From Micavibrio sp. UBA2137 (GTDB lineage Bacteria; Pseudomonadota; Alphaproteobacteria; Micavibrionales; Micavibrionaceae): DNA of 64,000 bases. The notes beneath the pieces are model-generated. The model saw nothing but the letters and a program-made list of their open reading frames with translations. It did no database searches and was not told the DNA's origin. Below, piece by piece: positions 17,147 through 25,826 of this stretch; positions within the stretch are counted from its first letter, which is position 1, and every line of letters begins with the position of its first letter. Position numbers and translations under genes: made by a program. The DNA lies in assembly GCA_002328415.1 (NCBI GenBank), contig DCXL01000004.1, positions 479,976 through 543,975 of the forward strand, written 5' to 3'.

Positions 17147-18088
17147 TTAAGATTTTTTATCTGTTTCCTGAGGTGGCTCAATACGATAGATCTTGCTGCA
17201 GAATTCACATTTAATCTCGATTTTACCATCTATTGTGATGTGTTCAAGATCTTCAAGCGGTAAAGTCGCCAAAACGTTATCCAGCTTGCGTTCTGAACAG
17301 CGGCAAGTATGTATAATCGGCTCGGGCGTATAAACGCGCACACCTTCTTCATGAAACAGGCGTGTTAGAAGTGTGTTTTCATGTAACCTTGGATCGGTTA
17401 GCTCTTCATCAGTGACAGTGCCAAGAAGAATAGAGCTGCGTGACCAGTCCTCGTCACCGCTTTCTTTGACTTCCTCTTGAACAACTTTAGAATCAAGAGG
17501 CATACGCTGAATCATAATGCCACCTGCACGCCAGCTCTTGCCAAGTTTTTTAACTTTAAGCTTAAGTGTTGTTTGCAACTGTTCAGATTGCTGAAAATAA
17601 TGGTCTGCTGCTTCGGACAGGCTTGCCCCTTCCAAGGAAACAATGCCTTGATAGCGGTCCATGTCACCGCCAGGGTCAACCGTAAAGGCCAAATAAGATT
17701 TTTCGCCAAAGAAATCCTTAAGCTGTGCCTTCTTATAATCAATCTCGGCAACCTTATCCGCGTCAAAGGTGGCACACGCGCGCACGCCGTTATCAGCATC
17801 AACATCTGCCACCATCATGGAGATAGGGCCGTCTCCCTGCAATTGAAGCGTAAAGACACCATCATATTTCAGGATTGAAGCCAGCAAGAGAGATAAACCT
17901 GTCAGTTCTGCAATCAGGTAATTGACCGTTTCAGGATAGCCATGCTTTTGGATGATTTCCTCAAGAACACTACCGATTTTTAGCACGCGCCCGCGAATAG
18001 ACGAACTTTCAAGTTGAAAGGTCTGCACAATATTGTCGCTTGGCAAAGGAAAGTCGACAATAGTTTCTTCTGTGGGCTTCTTACTCAT
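17147..18088 (-). CDS. hslO: HslO (Hsp33), redox-regulated chaperone
   Basis: 313 residues. Hsp33 is a cytoplasmic holdase activated when its C-terminal zinc centre is oxidised. The zinc ligands are present: CRCSERK (CxC) and, about 30 residues later, CEFCSK (CxxC). The N-terminal domain contains LTGLSLLLASILKYDGVFTLQ and the VDPGGDMDRYQGIVSLEG segment typical of the family. Start and length are normal. It sits 14 bases downstream of the ABC permease gene and 13 bases upstream of the lipoprotein, so all three minus-strand genes probably share a transcript. Confidence 0.95.
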   Translation of the reverse strand: MSKKPTEETIVDFPLPSDNIVQTFQLESSSIRGRVLKIGSVLEEIIQKHGYPETVNYLIAELTGLSLLLASILKYDGVFTLQLQGDGPISMMVADVDADNGVRACATFDADKVAEIDYKKAQLKDFFGEKSYLAFTVDPGGDMDRYQGIVSLEGASLSEAADHYFQQSEQLQTTLKLKVKKLGKSWRAGGIMIQRMPLDSKVVQEEVKESGDEDWSRSSILLGTVTDEELTDPRLHENTLLTRLFHEEGVRVYTPEPIIHTCRCSERKLDNVLATLPLEDLEHITIDGKIEIKCEFCSKIYRIEPPQETDKKS

Positions 18089-18102
18089 TTAATCAATATT
18101 CC

Positions 18103-18918
18103 TTACGATTTCAGCTTGTAGCCTTTAGCAAGCATTCGCAAGGCAATCAAGGATAGAAATGCATTGAAACCAACAAGGATAGCGATACTCCCCCAGATAT
18201 TTGCTTCTGTAATGCCCGTTGCACCAAAGCGGAAGCCATTAATCATATAAAAGAAGGGGTTATAATGCGCTAAATCATACCAAAATCCTGGCAGGGCCTT
18301 AAGCGGATAAAATGTGCCCGACAGGAAAGTTAATGGCGTAATGATAAAGTTGGTCACCGCCGCAATATGGTCAAATTTATCTGCCCATATACCGCCAATC
18401 AGTCCCATTGTACCCAACATCATTGATCCCAGAAAACCAAATACTACAAGCGATAATATTGAATGCACGCCAAGCCCTGTAAGCGTAAAAAGTGCAACGT
18501 AACCAATCAGACCAATCAAAAGTCCGCGCGCAACCGCACCCAGAATATATCCTGCAAAAATTTCTAGCGCTGAGAGTGGTGGCATCAAAATATCAACGAT
18601 ATTGCCCTGCACCTTTGCTATCACCATGGATGATGACGTGTTGGCAAAGGCGTTTTGTGCCATCGCCATCACAATTAAACCTGGCGCCACAAAATCCATA
18701 AAAGGTATACCGACCACTTCACGCTCAGCACCACCAAGTGCAAGTGAAAATACTGCATAAAAAAGCACCATGGTTATAACTGGCGCAACAAGTGTCTGCG
18801 TGTAAACAGCAAGAAAACGCTTCACTTCCTTCAAGGCAAATGTCTTTAGACCCACGACATTAAACGCACCGAAGGTCCGCAATGAAAATCCACTTTCGCT
18901 ATTTTGGAGGTCTGACAT
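18103..18918 (-). CDS. ABC-2 type transporter permease
   Basis: 271 residues with six predicted membrane helices. It resembles the YadH/ABC-2 permease family: a cytoplasmic N-terminus, VAPVITMVLFYAVFSLALG as helix 1, VAPGLIVMAMAQNAFANTSSS, and the conserved loop TFLSGTFYPLKALPGFWYDLAHYNPFFYM near helix 5. Such permeases pair with a separate ATPase to export lipids, polysaccharides or drugs. No ATPase gene is adjacent, so the partner and substrate are unknown. It is upstream of hslO, probably in the same transcript. Confidence 0.88.
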   Translation of the reverse strand: MSDLQNSESGFSLRTFGAFNVVGLKTFALKEVKRFLAVYTQTLVAPVITMVLFYAVFSLALGGAEREVVGIPFMDFVAPGLIVMAMAQNAFANTSSSMVIAKVQGNIVDILMPPLSALEIFAGYILGAVARGLLIGLIGYVALFTLTGLGVHSILSLVVFGFLGSMMLGTMGLIGGIWADKFDHIAAVTNFIITPLTFLSGTFYPLKALPGFWYDLAHYNPFFYMINGFRFGATGITEANIWGSIAILVGFNAFLSLIALRMLAKGYKLKS

Positions 18919-18989
18919 GATTGGCTTTCTTTCTGCTTTGTTTAGAAATTTAGATTTTTCTTTTGATATAGATATGGTTTTATACAGTT

Positions 18990-19640
18990 ATGCAATCAAC
19001 ACCTCAATCCCAATCATCATCAAATAATCCCGCAGATAAATATTCTGAGGCGAGTAAAGACGGGGGATCAAAAAAACCACAGCGAAAAACGCCAAAGCCA
19101 CCAAAAAAGATTTCAGAACGTTATCTTTACAATTCTGGACTTCACTACTTGAATCGTTACGCGGCAAGTCAGCATCAATTTGAAACTGTGATGCGTCGCA
19201 AAATTACACGCTCTCTCAAGCATCATAAGAATATGGCGACAGATGAGGCCGAAAAGCTTTTACAAGACACTGTTAAGAAGTTTCAGGATCTCGGCTTTAT
19301 TAATGACCCCGCCTTTGCCATAGGTTACATGAATTCGCTCCATAAGCGTGGATTTTCAAAAGCCAAGATACGCGCTAAATTTGCCGCTAAAGGATTAAGC
19401 GCAGAGCTTTTTGATAAGGCCATTGATGAAAATAATATCGGATCGGACGAATTATGGGCAGCCCTCCGCTATCTACAGCGCAAACGTAAAGGCCCTTTTC
19501 GTATCAAGGATGGTGATGAAACCACATCACAAAGAGAAATGGCCGCACTGGCGCGGCAGGGCTTTTCATATGATATTGTAAAAAAGGCGCTCGAGCTGGA
19601 TGAGGAAAGCGCCTTGGACATTCTTAATAAACGAGACTAA
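18990..19640 (+). CDS. recX: RecX-family regulatory protein
   Basis: 216 residues. RecX proteins bind RecA filaments and limit recombinase activity. After a Ser/Lys/Pro-rich disordered N-terminus (about residues 1-40) comes a run of three-helix repeats: YLYNSGLHYLNRYAASQHQFE, LLQDTVKKFQDLGFINDPAFA, RGFSKAKIRAKFAAKGLSAE. The C-terminal repeat has MAALARQGFSYDIVKKAL. The pattern of aromatic and basic residues fits the family. recA is not adjacent in this window. It is convergent with the small unknown gene downstream. Confidence 0.85.
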   Translation: MQSTPQSQSSSNNPADKYSEASKDGGSKKPQRKTPKPPKKISERYLYNSGLHYLNRYAASQHQFETVMRRKITRSLKHHKNMATDEAEKLLQDTVKKFQDLGFINDPAFAIGYMNSLHKRGFSKAKIRAKFAAKGLSAELFDKAIDENNIGSDELWAALRYLQRKRKGPFRIKDGDETTSQREMAALARQGFSYDIVKKALELDEESALDILNKRD

Positions 19641-19648
19641 ACCAGATT

Positions 19649-20047
19649 TTATTTAAACGTGATTTCTGTATGAACCCCGTAAAACCCTAGTACCATGTCA
19701 GGATCGCCATCGCTTGATACATCAGATGTATTAGGTTCATGAAGGTGCTTCACAGCATTCGCAAAAGGAATGCCAATTTTTGTATTAATGTCCGCCAATG
19801 ACAAAGGATTTTCGAATTTAAATTCGATCGTGCCCGATTCCTCGTCCATGCTCATGTCAAAACTATCACCAAGCCTGCCAGATGCTTTAACCCACGCATC
19901 CATATTGCGACGTGCAATGTCTGCTCCGTCCTGCATAGCCTCAAAAGGAAGGCTCGACAGTTTAACGGCTGTTGCTGCTACTTCTTCTGGTGTTTTAGGA
20001 ACGCCTGCACTCATCAAATCAGTCAGGCCTTTAAATAAACGCATCAT
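19649..20047 (-). CDS. Conserved-looking small protein of unknown function
   Basis: 132 residues, no signal peptide or membrane helix. The N-terminal half is helical (RLFKGLTDLMSAG; EEVAATAVKLSSLPFEAMQDGADIARRNM), recalling a phasin-like amphipathic helix, but I cannot assign it. The C-terminal half is acidic and strand-like (SGTIEFKFENPLSL; DMVLGFYGVHTEITF). GAGG in front of tandem ATG codons supports the start. Function unknown; the possible phasin resemblance is only an impression, noted because a PHA regulator occurs in this window. Confidence 0.6.
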   Translation of the reverse strand: MMRLFKGLTDLMSAGVPKTPEEVAATAVKLSSLPFEAMQDGADIARRNMDAWVKASGRLGDSFDMSMDEESGTIEFKFENPLSLADINTKIGIPFANAVKHLHEPNTSDVSSDGDPDMVLGFYGVHTEITFK

Positions 20048-20115
20048 GAGATCACCTCTTTATTCTTTATTATTATTTTTCGAACGTAGGATGAAATTTT
20101 GAATATGTCAATATT

Positions 20116-21435
20116 CTAATCTGGTAAGTAAATATCAATCAACAGGCCACCCAGATTTTCACTTTTTCCAAGTGTGATATGCCCGCCATGACCGATCAGA
20201 ATATCGCGTGCAATTGTCATGCCCAGACCGACGCCACCTGTCTCGCTGTTGCGGGATTGGTCAACACGGAAAAACGGGCGAAAGACATCATCATACAATT
20301 CTTCATCAATCCCCTCACCGTCATCCTCTATAACAATGTGATAACCTTCACTTTCATCCTTATTCAGGGAAACAGAAATTATTTCACCATAGCGTGCCGC
20401 ATTGCCCAGAAAGTTATGAAGCGCACGCTCCATCGCCAAAGGGCGCAAGGAATAGTAAACCGTGCCTTTAAGTGAAGATTGAAAATCAACAGGCTTAATT
20501 TTAAAGGTCTCACACACCTCTTTTAGGTAAGCAACAAGGTCAACGCGCTGCATGGATTCATCGCCCTCACCGCGCACAAATTCAAGATAGCCTTGAATCA
20601 TACGCTCCATGTCCTGCACATCATGCTTCATCTCATCAACCTCCTCGGCCGCCCCCAGTAAATTAAGGCTCAGTTTGAGGCGTGTAAGTGGTGTTCGCAA
20701 ATCATGTGAAATCCCCGCAAGCATGGCTGTTCTCTGTTCGACCTGACTTTGAATACGGTCCTTCATGACAAGGAAAGCGTTCGCCGCCTGACGCACTTCA
20801 CGCGCACCAGAGGGTTTAAAGGCGGAAATGTCCTGCCCGCGTCCGATGCGTTCTGCGGCAACGGCAAGCTTGCGAATGGGGCGCACCTGATTACGCATAA
20901 ACCAAAGCGCAATCATGCTCAGCAATAGTGAAGACACAATCATCCAAAGCAAGAAGATGTATGAAGAGGACGTAAAAATACGGCGCTCCGGGAAGGAAAT
21001 AAGTAAATCCTCGTCCCCTCTATCAATGCCAACAGAAACATGATCCTCGTCACTGTTAAAGATAATTTTAAAATCATTGGGTATCCGAATTTTTAGAATG
21101 TCCGCTAGTGAATCAACAGCCCACCCCTCCCAAAAGCCATGCGTATCGTGCTTGCTTTCAAGAGCCGTATAATCGGAAATACGCGTGACGCGCATCTCAT
21201 GAAAATCGCGCGCATCCTGTCTTAATTTTGTGAAATCCTCGCCACGGTCCTGCTCGGCCAGCACATAGGCAATTTCACCCGCCAAGGCCTCGGCATACCG
21301 ATTGGTCATTTTCTGGAAATGGTTATCGATGAAAAAAGCGCATAAGATGATTTGCAACAGGATCAGCGGCAAAAGCACAATAAGCAAGGAGCGTCCAAAG
21401 AGTGAGCGCGGGAGTATTCTTTTAATCACGTTCAT
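20116..21435 (-). CDS. EnvZ-like sensor histidine kinase
   Basis: About 439 residues. Two membrane helices (SLLIVLLPLILLQIILCAFF and IFLLWMIVSSLLLSMIALWF) flank a periplasmic sensor of roughly 120 residues. A HAMP linker follows, then HisKA with the phospho-accepting H-box ISHDLRTPLTRLKLSL, then an HATPase with N-box HNFLGNAARYGE, G1 box DDGEGID and G2 box GGVGLGMTIARDI. The ATG at 21435, preceded by AAAAGGA, overlaps the regulator gene by 14 bases, so the pair is translationally coupled. The stimulus is unknown; EnvZ-like proteins usually sense osmotic or envelope conditions. Confidence 0.92.
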   Translation of the reverse strand: MNVIKRILPRSLFGRSLLIVLLPLILLQIILCAFFIDNHFQKMTNRYAEALAGEIAYVLAEQDRGEDFTKLRQDARDFHEMRVTRISDYTALESKHDTHGFWEGWAVDSLADILKIRIPNDFKIIFNSDEDHVSVGIDRGDEDLLISFPERRIFTSSSYIFLLWMIVSSLLLSMIALWFMRNQVRPIRKLAVAAERIGRGQDISAFKPSGAREVRQAANAFLVMKDRIQSQVEQRTAMLAGISHDLRTPLTRLKLSLNLLGAAEEVDEMKHDVQDMERMIQGYLEFVRGEGDESMQRVDLVAYLKEVCETFKIKPVDFQSSLKGTVYYSLRPLAMERALHNFLGNAARYGEIISVSLNKDESEGYHIVIEDDGEGIDEELYDDVFRPFFRVDQSRNSETGGVGLGMTIARDILIGHGGHITLGKSENLGGLLIDIYLPD

Positions 21436-22123
21436 GCAAAATATATCCTTTTCCGCGCACCGTTTGCAAAAGCGTCGGGTTCTTGGGGTCGCTTTCAATT
21501 TTTCGACGCAGACGTGTCACCTGAACATCCACTGTACGGCTGTCAGGGTCTAAATCAAGAGCGTGCGATAAATCATAACGTGAGACCGTTTGACCGCGCT
21601 TGCGCAAAAGGACCTGCAACAGACGTGACTCTACATCCGTAAGGGGGGTAACCTTGCCTGTTTCAACCTCATTTAACTGGTTTGTTTTTACATTAAGCTG
21701 GTTTCTTCCAATAAGAATATCATCACCTGCCCCTGACATGTTTAAACCATGGCGCTTTAGAAGAGCTTCAATGCGCAAAACCAGTTCTTCGGGTTCAAAG
21801 GGCTTGGAGAGGTAGTCATCCCCGCCAGCACCGTATCCTTCGGCCTTGTCTTGCAGTTCTGATTTTGCAGTCAGGTAAATAATAGGCACGTCAGATTTCT
21901 CGCGGATATTTTTACCCAACGTAAAACCATCATCACCCGGCATCATCACATCCAGAATAAGCAAGTCGTAAATAAAATCACGCAATGTGGTTAGCGCATG
22001 ACGCGCATGTTCGGCCGTTGAGACAATATAGCCCTTGTCCCGCAGAAACCGCGAGAGTAGTTTTCTGATACGCTCATCATCATCAACTACAAGAATATGT
22101 GTTTTATTTTCAAGATGTTCCAT
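21422..22123 (-). CDS. OmpR-family response regulator
   Basis: 233 residues. The receiver domain has the acidic pocket VVDDDERIRK, the phospho-acceptor Asp in LLILDVMMPGDDGF, the conserved Thr in IYLTAKSE and the Lys in YLSKPFEPEEL. The C-terminal winged-helix domain has LTDVESRLLQVLLRKRGQTVSRYDLSHAL (split here only for description) and the recognition helix RTVDVQVTRLRRKIE. It is the partner of the overlapping histidine kinase. The gene is divergent from ilvE. Confidence 0.94.
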   Translation of the reverse strand: MEHLENKTHILVVDDDERIRKLLSRFLRDKGYIVSTAEHARHALTTLRDFIYDLLILDVMMPGDDGFTLGKNIREKSDVPIIYLTAKSELQDKAEGYGAGGDDYLSKPFEPEELVLRIEALLKRHGLNMSGAGDDILIGRNQLNVKTNQLNEVETGKVTPLTDVESRLLQVLLRKRGQTVSRYDLSHALDLDPDSRTVDVQVTRLRRKIESDPKNPTLLQTVRGKGYILHERD

Positions 22124-22181
22124 TGTAATCTATCTTAGCCGAGGTCACGGCACACATGAAGTAAAAAGAGGATTTCCCCAC

Positions 22182-23078
22182 ATGCGTTTACCCGATAATG
22201 TTTCAAGCTCTTATATCTGGATGAATGGGAAGGTTATTCCATGGACTGAGGCTAACATTCACATCATAACACACGGGCTACATTACGCCTCTTGTGTGTT
22301 CGAAGGCGAGCGCGTTTATAACGGCCAGATTTTTAAAAGTGAGCAACATACGCAGCGTCTGCATCACTCCGCCAATCTGATTGATATGCAGATGCCTTAT
22401 TCAGTTGCGGACATTGAGGCCGCTAAACATGACTTGCTTGAGAAAAATGGGCTGACCAATGCCTATATCCGCGTTTTTGCATGGCGCGGCGGCGAGGTCA
22501 TGGGCATAAGTGCCAAGGGTGCGACAACATCTGTTGCTATTACCATGTGGGAATGGCCAAGCTATTTCCCGCCTGAACTGCGTGAAACGGGCATATCTTT
22601 AGAAACGTCTAAATGGCGCAAACCTTCCCCTGAAACTGCCCCCTCACACAGCAAGGCCGCTGCCCTTTATGCAATTGGGACAATGGCCAAGGACAAGGCT
22701 GGCGCAAATGGTTATCACGATGCGCTGATGCTGGATTATCGTGGATATGTTGCTGAGGCTTCAGGCGCAAATATCTTCATGGTGAAGGATGGCGAACTTT
22801 ACACACCCACACCCGATTGCTTTTTGAACGGGATTACGCGCCAAACAATTATTGAACTTGCCAAGGAAAATAACGTTGACGTTCTCGAAAAGCATATTAT
22901 GCCAGACGAGCTGATGCAGGCGGATGAGGTTTTTGTCACAGGCACAGCTGCCGAAGTCACCGCCGTTGGAAAAATAGATGAGAAAGCCTTTAAGGTTGGT
23001 CCAGTGACACGAAAGTTGCGCGATGCTTACACTGAATTGGTTAATGGAAATGACCGCATTTATAGCACAGGAATGTAA
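22182..23078 (+). CDS. ilvE: Branched-chain amino acid aminotransferase
   Basis: 298 residues; a class IV PLP-dependent aminotransferase catalysing the last step of Val, Leu and Ile synthesis. Visible are WMNGKVIPWTEANIHIITHGLHYASCVFEG (in two parts, the family N-terminal signature), the region around the PLP lysine SHSKAAALYAIG, and the C-terminal GEASGANIF-like segment VAEASGANIFMVKDGELYTP. The frame is open back to 22035, but homologues begin near the ATG at 22182, which has AAGAGG upstream. It is convergent with ychF. Confidence 0.93.
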   Translation: MRLPDNVSSSYIWMNGKVIPWTEANIHIITHGLHYASCVFEGERVYNGQIFKSEQHTQRLHHSANLIDMQMPYSVADIEAAKHDLLEKNGLTNAYIRVFAWRGGEVMGISAKGATTSVAITMWEWPSYFPPELRETGISLETSKWRKPSPETAPSHSKAAALYAIGTMAKDKAGANGYHDALMLDYRGYVAEASGANIFMVKDGELYTPTPDCFLNGITRQTIIELAKENNVDVLEKHIMPDELMQADEVFVTGTAAEVTAVGKIDEKAFKVGPVTRKLRDAYTELVNGNDRIYSTGM

Positions 23079-23087
23079 AAGCTATAT

Positions 23088-24188
23088 TTAATTATTGAAG
23101 CGGAAGTGGAGTACATCGCCGTCTTTCACAACGTATTCCTTGCCCTCGGCACGCATTTTGCCTGCGTCCTTAGCCCCTGTCTCCCCATTAAACTCAATAT
23201 AATCAGGATAAGCAATTGTCTCAGCACGGATGAACCCCTTTTCAAAGTCCGTATGAATAACACCTGCCGCTTGCGGGGCCTTGTCACCAATGCGAATGGT
23301 CCAGGCACGTGTTTCCTTTGGCCCTGCTGTGAAATAGGTTTGCAAATTAAGCAGTTTATACCCTGCGCGGATAATCTTGTTCAGACCCGCCTCTTCAAGA
23401 CCCAATGACTCCAAAAACTCAGCCTTGTCCTCTTCGCTTTCCATCTGGGCAATTTCGGACTCAATGGCCGCAGAAATAATAATCATTTCCGCGCCCTGAT
23501 CGGCGGCCATGTTGGCCACGGCCTGTGTATGTGCATTGCCTGTTGCTGCATCTTCCTCGGCGACGTTGCAGACATACAAAATAGGCTTACCAGTCAAAAG
23601 CTGGAGTGTTTTTGTATAAGGCCTTTCTTCCTTGGAAATCTCAACAGAGCGGGCTGGCTTCCCCTCCTCAAGGGCGGCCACCATGCGCTTCATGATGTCC
23701 AACTGCGCAACTGTTTCCTTATCACCTGATTTGGCCTTACGCGACATATTATCAACTTGCTTGGTCAGGCTTTCCAAATCAGCCAGCATCAATTCTGTTT
23801 CAATCGTGTCAGCATCACGAACTGGATCGACCGAGCCATCAACATGCGTAATATCGCCATCTTCAAAACAGCGCAGAACATGGATAATGGCGTGTGTCTC
23901 GCGAATATTGGCTAGAAACTGGTTACCCAATCCTTCGCCCTTACTTGCACCACGCACAAGTCCTGCAATATCAACAAATTCAAGCTGAGCTGGGATAACC
24001 TTTTGGGAATTGGCAATTTTGGCAATGGTATCAATGCGCGCATCTGGCACAGCAACCTTACCAATATTAGGCTCAATTGTGCAAAATGGAAAATTGGCCG
24101 CTTGTGCCGCTGCCGTTTGCGTTAGTGCATTAAACAAGGTTGATTTTCCAACATTTGGCAAACCAACAATCCCACAATTAAAACCCAT
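23088..24188 (-). CDS. ychF: YchF, OBG-family GTPase/ATPase
   Basis: 366 residues. The P-loop GLPNVGKSTLFNAL is at about residues 8-21 with the Obg-type GAGVVDVPG-like switch FVDIAGLVRGASKGEGLGNQFL. The NVAEED variant replaces the usual NKxD G4 motif; YchF proteins prefer ATP. The C-terminal TGS-like domain contains TYFTAGPKETRAWTI and the end motif YVVKDGDVLHFRFN. It is the last gene of the prs-rplY-pth-ychF cluster, starting 3 bases after the pth stop. It is a ribosome-associated, stress-linked regulator. Confidence 0.96.
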   Translation of the reverse strand: MGFNCGIVGLPNVGKSTLFNALTQTAAAQAANFPFCTIEPNIGKVAVPDARIDTIAKIANSQKVIPAQLEFVDIAGLVRGASKGEGLGNQFLANIRETHAIIHVLRCFEDGDITHVDGSVDPVRDADTIETELMLADLESLTKQVDNMSRKAKSGDKETVAQLDIMKRMVAALEEGKPARSVEISKEERPYTKTLQLLTGKPILYVCNVAEEDAATGNAHTQAVANMAADQGAEMIIISAAIESEIAQMESEEDKAEFLESLGLEEAGLNKIIRAGYKLLNLQTYFTAGPKETRAWTIRIGDKAPQAAGVIHTDFEKGFIRAETIAYPDYIEFNGETGAKDAGKMRAEGKEYVVKDGDVLHFRFNN

Positions 24189-24191
24189 AAT

Positions 24192-24842
24192 TTATTCCTT
24201 CTCGCTTTTTACGACATGAGCAATATCATGTGCGACCTTGCTCATAAAGTCACTTTCATTTCCATTCACAAGTAAACCAATATGCTTACCGACCGCATAT
24301 TGCAATTCCTCGACCCAAGGCTGTTCAGCCTTTGCAAAATCATTCAGCACATAAGTTTTAACGCGTTTCTTGTCACCCGGATGGCCAATCCCCAGACGCA
24401 CGCGTTTATAATCACGCGACCCTAAATGCGCCTCAATCGATCGCAGACCATTATGCCCTGCATGGCCACCGCCCTCTTTGACACGCATTTTGCCAGGCTC
24501 TAGATCTAACTCATCATGAAAAACAACAATCTGTTCAGGCTCTAGCTTAAAAAACTTACGTGCTGCACCAACCGATTGACCAGATTCATTCATGTAGGTC
24601 ATGGGTTTGAGAAGCCCGATTTTCTTGCCATTAATCACGACATCCACATAAAGCCCGTTAAATTTTTTGCGGAAGGATGTATTCGGCACAGAAGAGGCAA
24701 TCGCATCCACAACCATAAAGCCAATATTATGGCGATTGGCTTCATATTGTGCACCAGGATTTCCAAGACCGACATAAAGCTGCACAAGCGCTGTTTCCTT
24801 CTGTGGTTTAAAAATTTCTTTCAGATAAGAAATAAGGGACAT
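24192..24842 (-). CDS. pth: Peptidyl-tRNA hydrolase
   Basis: About 216 residues. It releases peptides from prematurely dissociated peptidyl-tRNA. Motifs include VGLGNPGAQYEANRHNIGFM (containing the catalytic His after NR), KPMTYMNESGQSV, the Asp in VFHDELDLEPGKMRVKEGGG and the GHNGLRSI segment. The frame gives a leader of about 20 residues before the usual start region; the ATG at 24842 has a nearby AAGG, while a GTG at 24785 with AAGGAA upstream would give the standard length. It lies between rplY and ychF in a conserved operon. Confidence 0.95.
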   Translation of the reverse strand: MSLISYLKEIFKPQKETALVQLYVGLGNPGAQYEANRHNIGFMVVDAIASSVPNTSFRKKFNGLYVDVVINGKKIGLLKPMTYMNESGQSVGAARKFFKLEPEQIVVFHDELDLEPGKMRVKEGGGHAGHNGLRSIEAHLGSRDYKRVRLGIGHPGDKKRVKTYVLNDFAKAEQPWVEELQYAVGKHIGLLVNGNESDFMSKVAHDIAHVVKSEKE

Positions 24843-24911
24843 AAACACCTTATGCCCCTTGTTTCAAATTTTGTAAAGTCAGTGTCATAAATGACAATCA
24901 AAGACTGTGAA

Positions 24912-25616
24912 TTACGCGTCGCCTTCGGCTTTTTCAGCATCACCTTCTGATGCGCCTTCTTCACCTTCAGCAGCTTCGCCTTCTTCACCTTCAACCACTT
25001 CACCTTCTTCGCCTTCAGCTTCGTCATCCTCTTCAATTTCAGGAATTTTCGGAGCCGCAATTGTTGCGATAGTGAAGTCACGATCTGTAATTGTTGGCTG
25101 AGTACCTTCAGGCAGTTTTGCATCTGACATTTTGATAGCATCGCCGATGTTTAGTCCTGTAAGGTCAAGCTCAAGAGACTCAGGAATGTTTGTCGCACTA
25201 CAAAGTAGTTCAACTGTGTAACGCACAATGTTGATGATACCTTTTTCATCTCTGATTCCAGGCGCTGCGTCTTCATTAACGAAATGCACAGGAATATCGA
25301 CGGCGATTTTTGTTTTAGGTGTCACACGTAAGAAATCAACGTGAATAACACGATCTGTAACAGGGTGACGTTGAACATCACGCGCAAGAACAAGATGCTC
25401 TTTGCCATCCAGAGACAATTCACACAAATTCGTGAAAATGCTTCCTGTATTGTATTCTTTTGTAATTTCCTTCTCAGTCAAAGATAGCAAGATAGGGTCC
25501 TTGTTATCTCCATAAATAACTGATGGAACTAGGTTGTCTCTACGCAATGCACGAGCGGTTCCCTTACCGGCTTTATCGCGAGGTTGCGCATCCAATTTAA
25601 ATCTATTTTTAGCCAT
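24912..25616 (-). CDS. rplY: 50S ribosomal protein L25 (Ctc type) with acidic tail
   Basis: About 234 residues; a 5S rRNA-binding ribosomal protein of the long TL5/Ctc form. The N-terminal L25 domain has RDKAGKGTARALRRDNLVPSV and VIYGDN. The C-terminal beta domain includes IPVHFVNEDAAPGIRDEKG. After about residue 200 the protein becomes an acidic tail of Glu/Gly repeats (EEGEVVEGEEGEAAEGEEG), longer than the minimal form. The start is the ATG at 25616; an ATG at 25631 overlaps the Shine-Dalgarno AGGAG and is unlikely. A stem-loop lies in its leader. Confidence 0.95.
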   Translation of the reverse strand: MAKNRFKLDAQPRDKAGKGTARALRRDNLVPSVIYGDNKDPILLSLTEKEITKEYNTGSIFTNLCELSLDGKEHLVLARDVQRHPVTDRVIHVDFLRVTPKTKIAVDIPVHFVNEDAAPGIRDEKGIINIVRYTVELLCSATNIPESLELDLTGLNIGDAIKMSDAKLPEGTQPTITDRDFTIATIAAPKIPEIEEDDEAEGEEGEVVEGEEGEAAEGEEGASEGDAEKAEGDA

Positions 25617-25632
25617 TGGCTGTCTCCTCATG

Positions 25633-25678
25633 GGTTAAATTACCGGCCTCCAGGGTGCCGGGTCGCATTTAATTAACC
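25633..25678 (-). promoter_or_regulatory. Stem-loop in the rplY 5' leader
   Basis: On the transcribed strand an outer GGTTAA/TTAACC pair (25673-25678 with 25633-25638) encloses an inner GC stem CCGGC/GCCGG (25657-25661 with 25643-25647). It lies just upstream of the rplY ribosome binding site. Ribosomal protein genes are often autoregulated through leader structures, but no known motif is claimed here. It could equally attenuate read-through from prs. Confidence 0.4.
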
Positions 25679-25733
25679 AGAGATACCCATGAAATCAAGG
25701 GAAATCGACATTAAAGTCTCATTTTTATGATAC

Positions 25734-25820
25734 GTCACTGCGAGGACTGAAAGGACGCGGCAGTCTATGAATTTTATGGATTGTTGTGGATTGGATTGCT
25801 TCGCTTAAGCTCGCAATGAC
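25734..25820. repeat. Dispersed palindromic repeat, copy A
   Basis: The element begins GTCACTGCGAGGACTGAAAG and ends GCTCGCAATGAC, so the termini are near-inverted repeats of each other. It closely matches copy B at 31336-31405. It sits in the prs-rplY intergenic space, just after the prs stop. Such small, transposase-free palindromic elements resemble bacterial REP sequences. Copy A is about 17 bases longer in the middle than copy B. Confidence 0.75.
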
Positions 25821-25826
25821 AGTAGC

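Noticed and set aside
20101..20116. GAATAT-GTCA-ATATTC as a terminator for the histidine kinase gene
   Set aside because: It has a short AT-only stem and no U-tract, and overlaps the stop codon.
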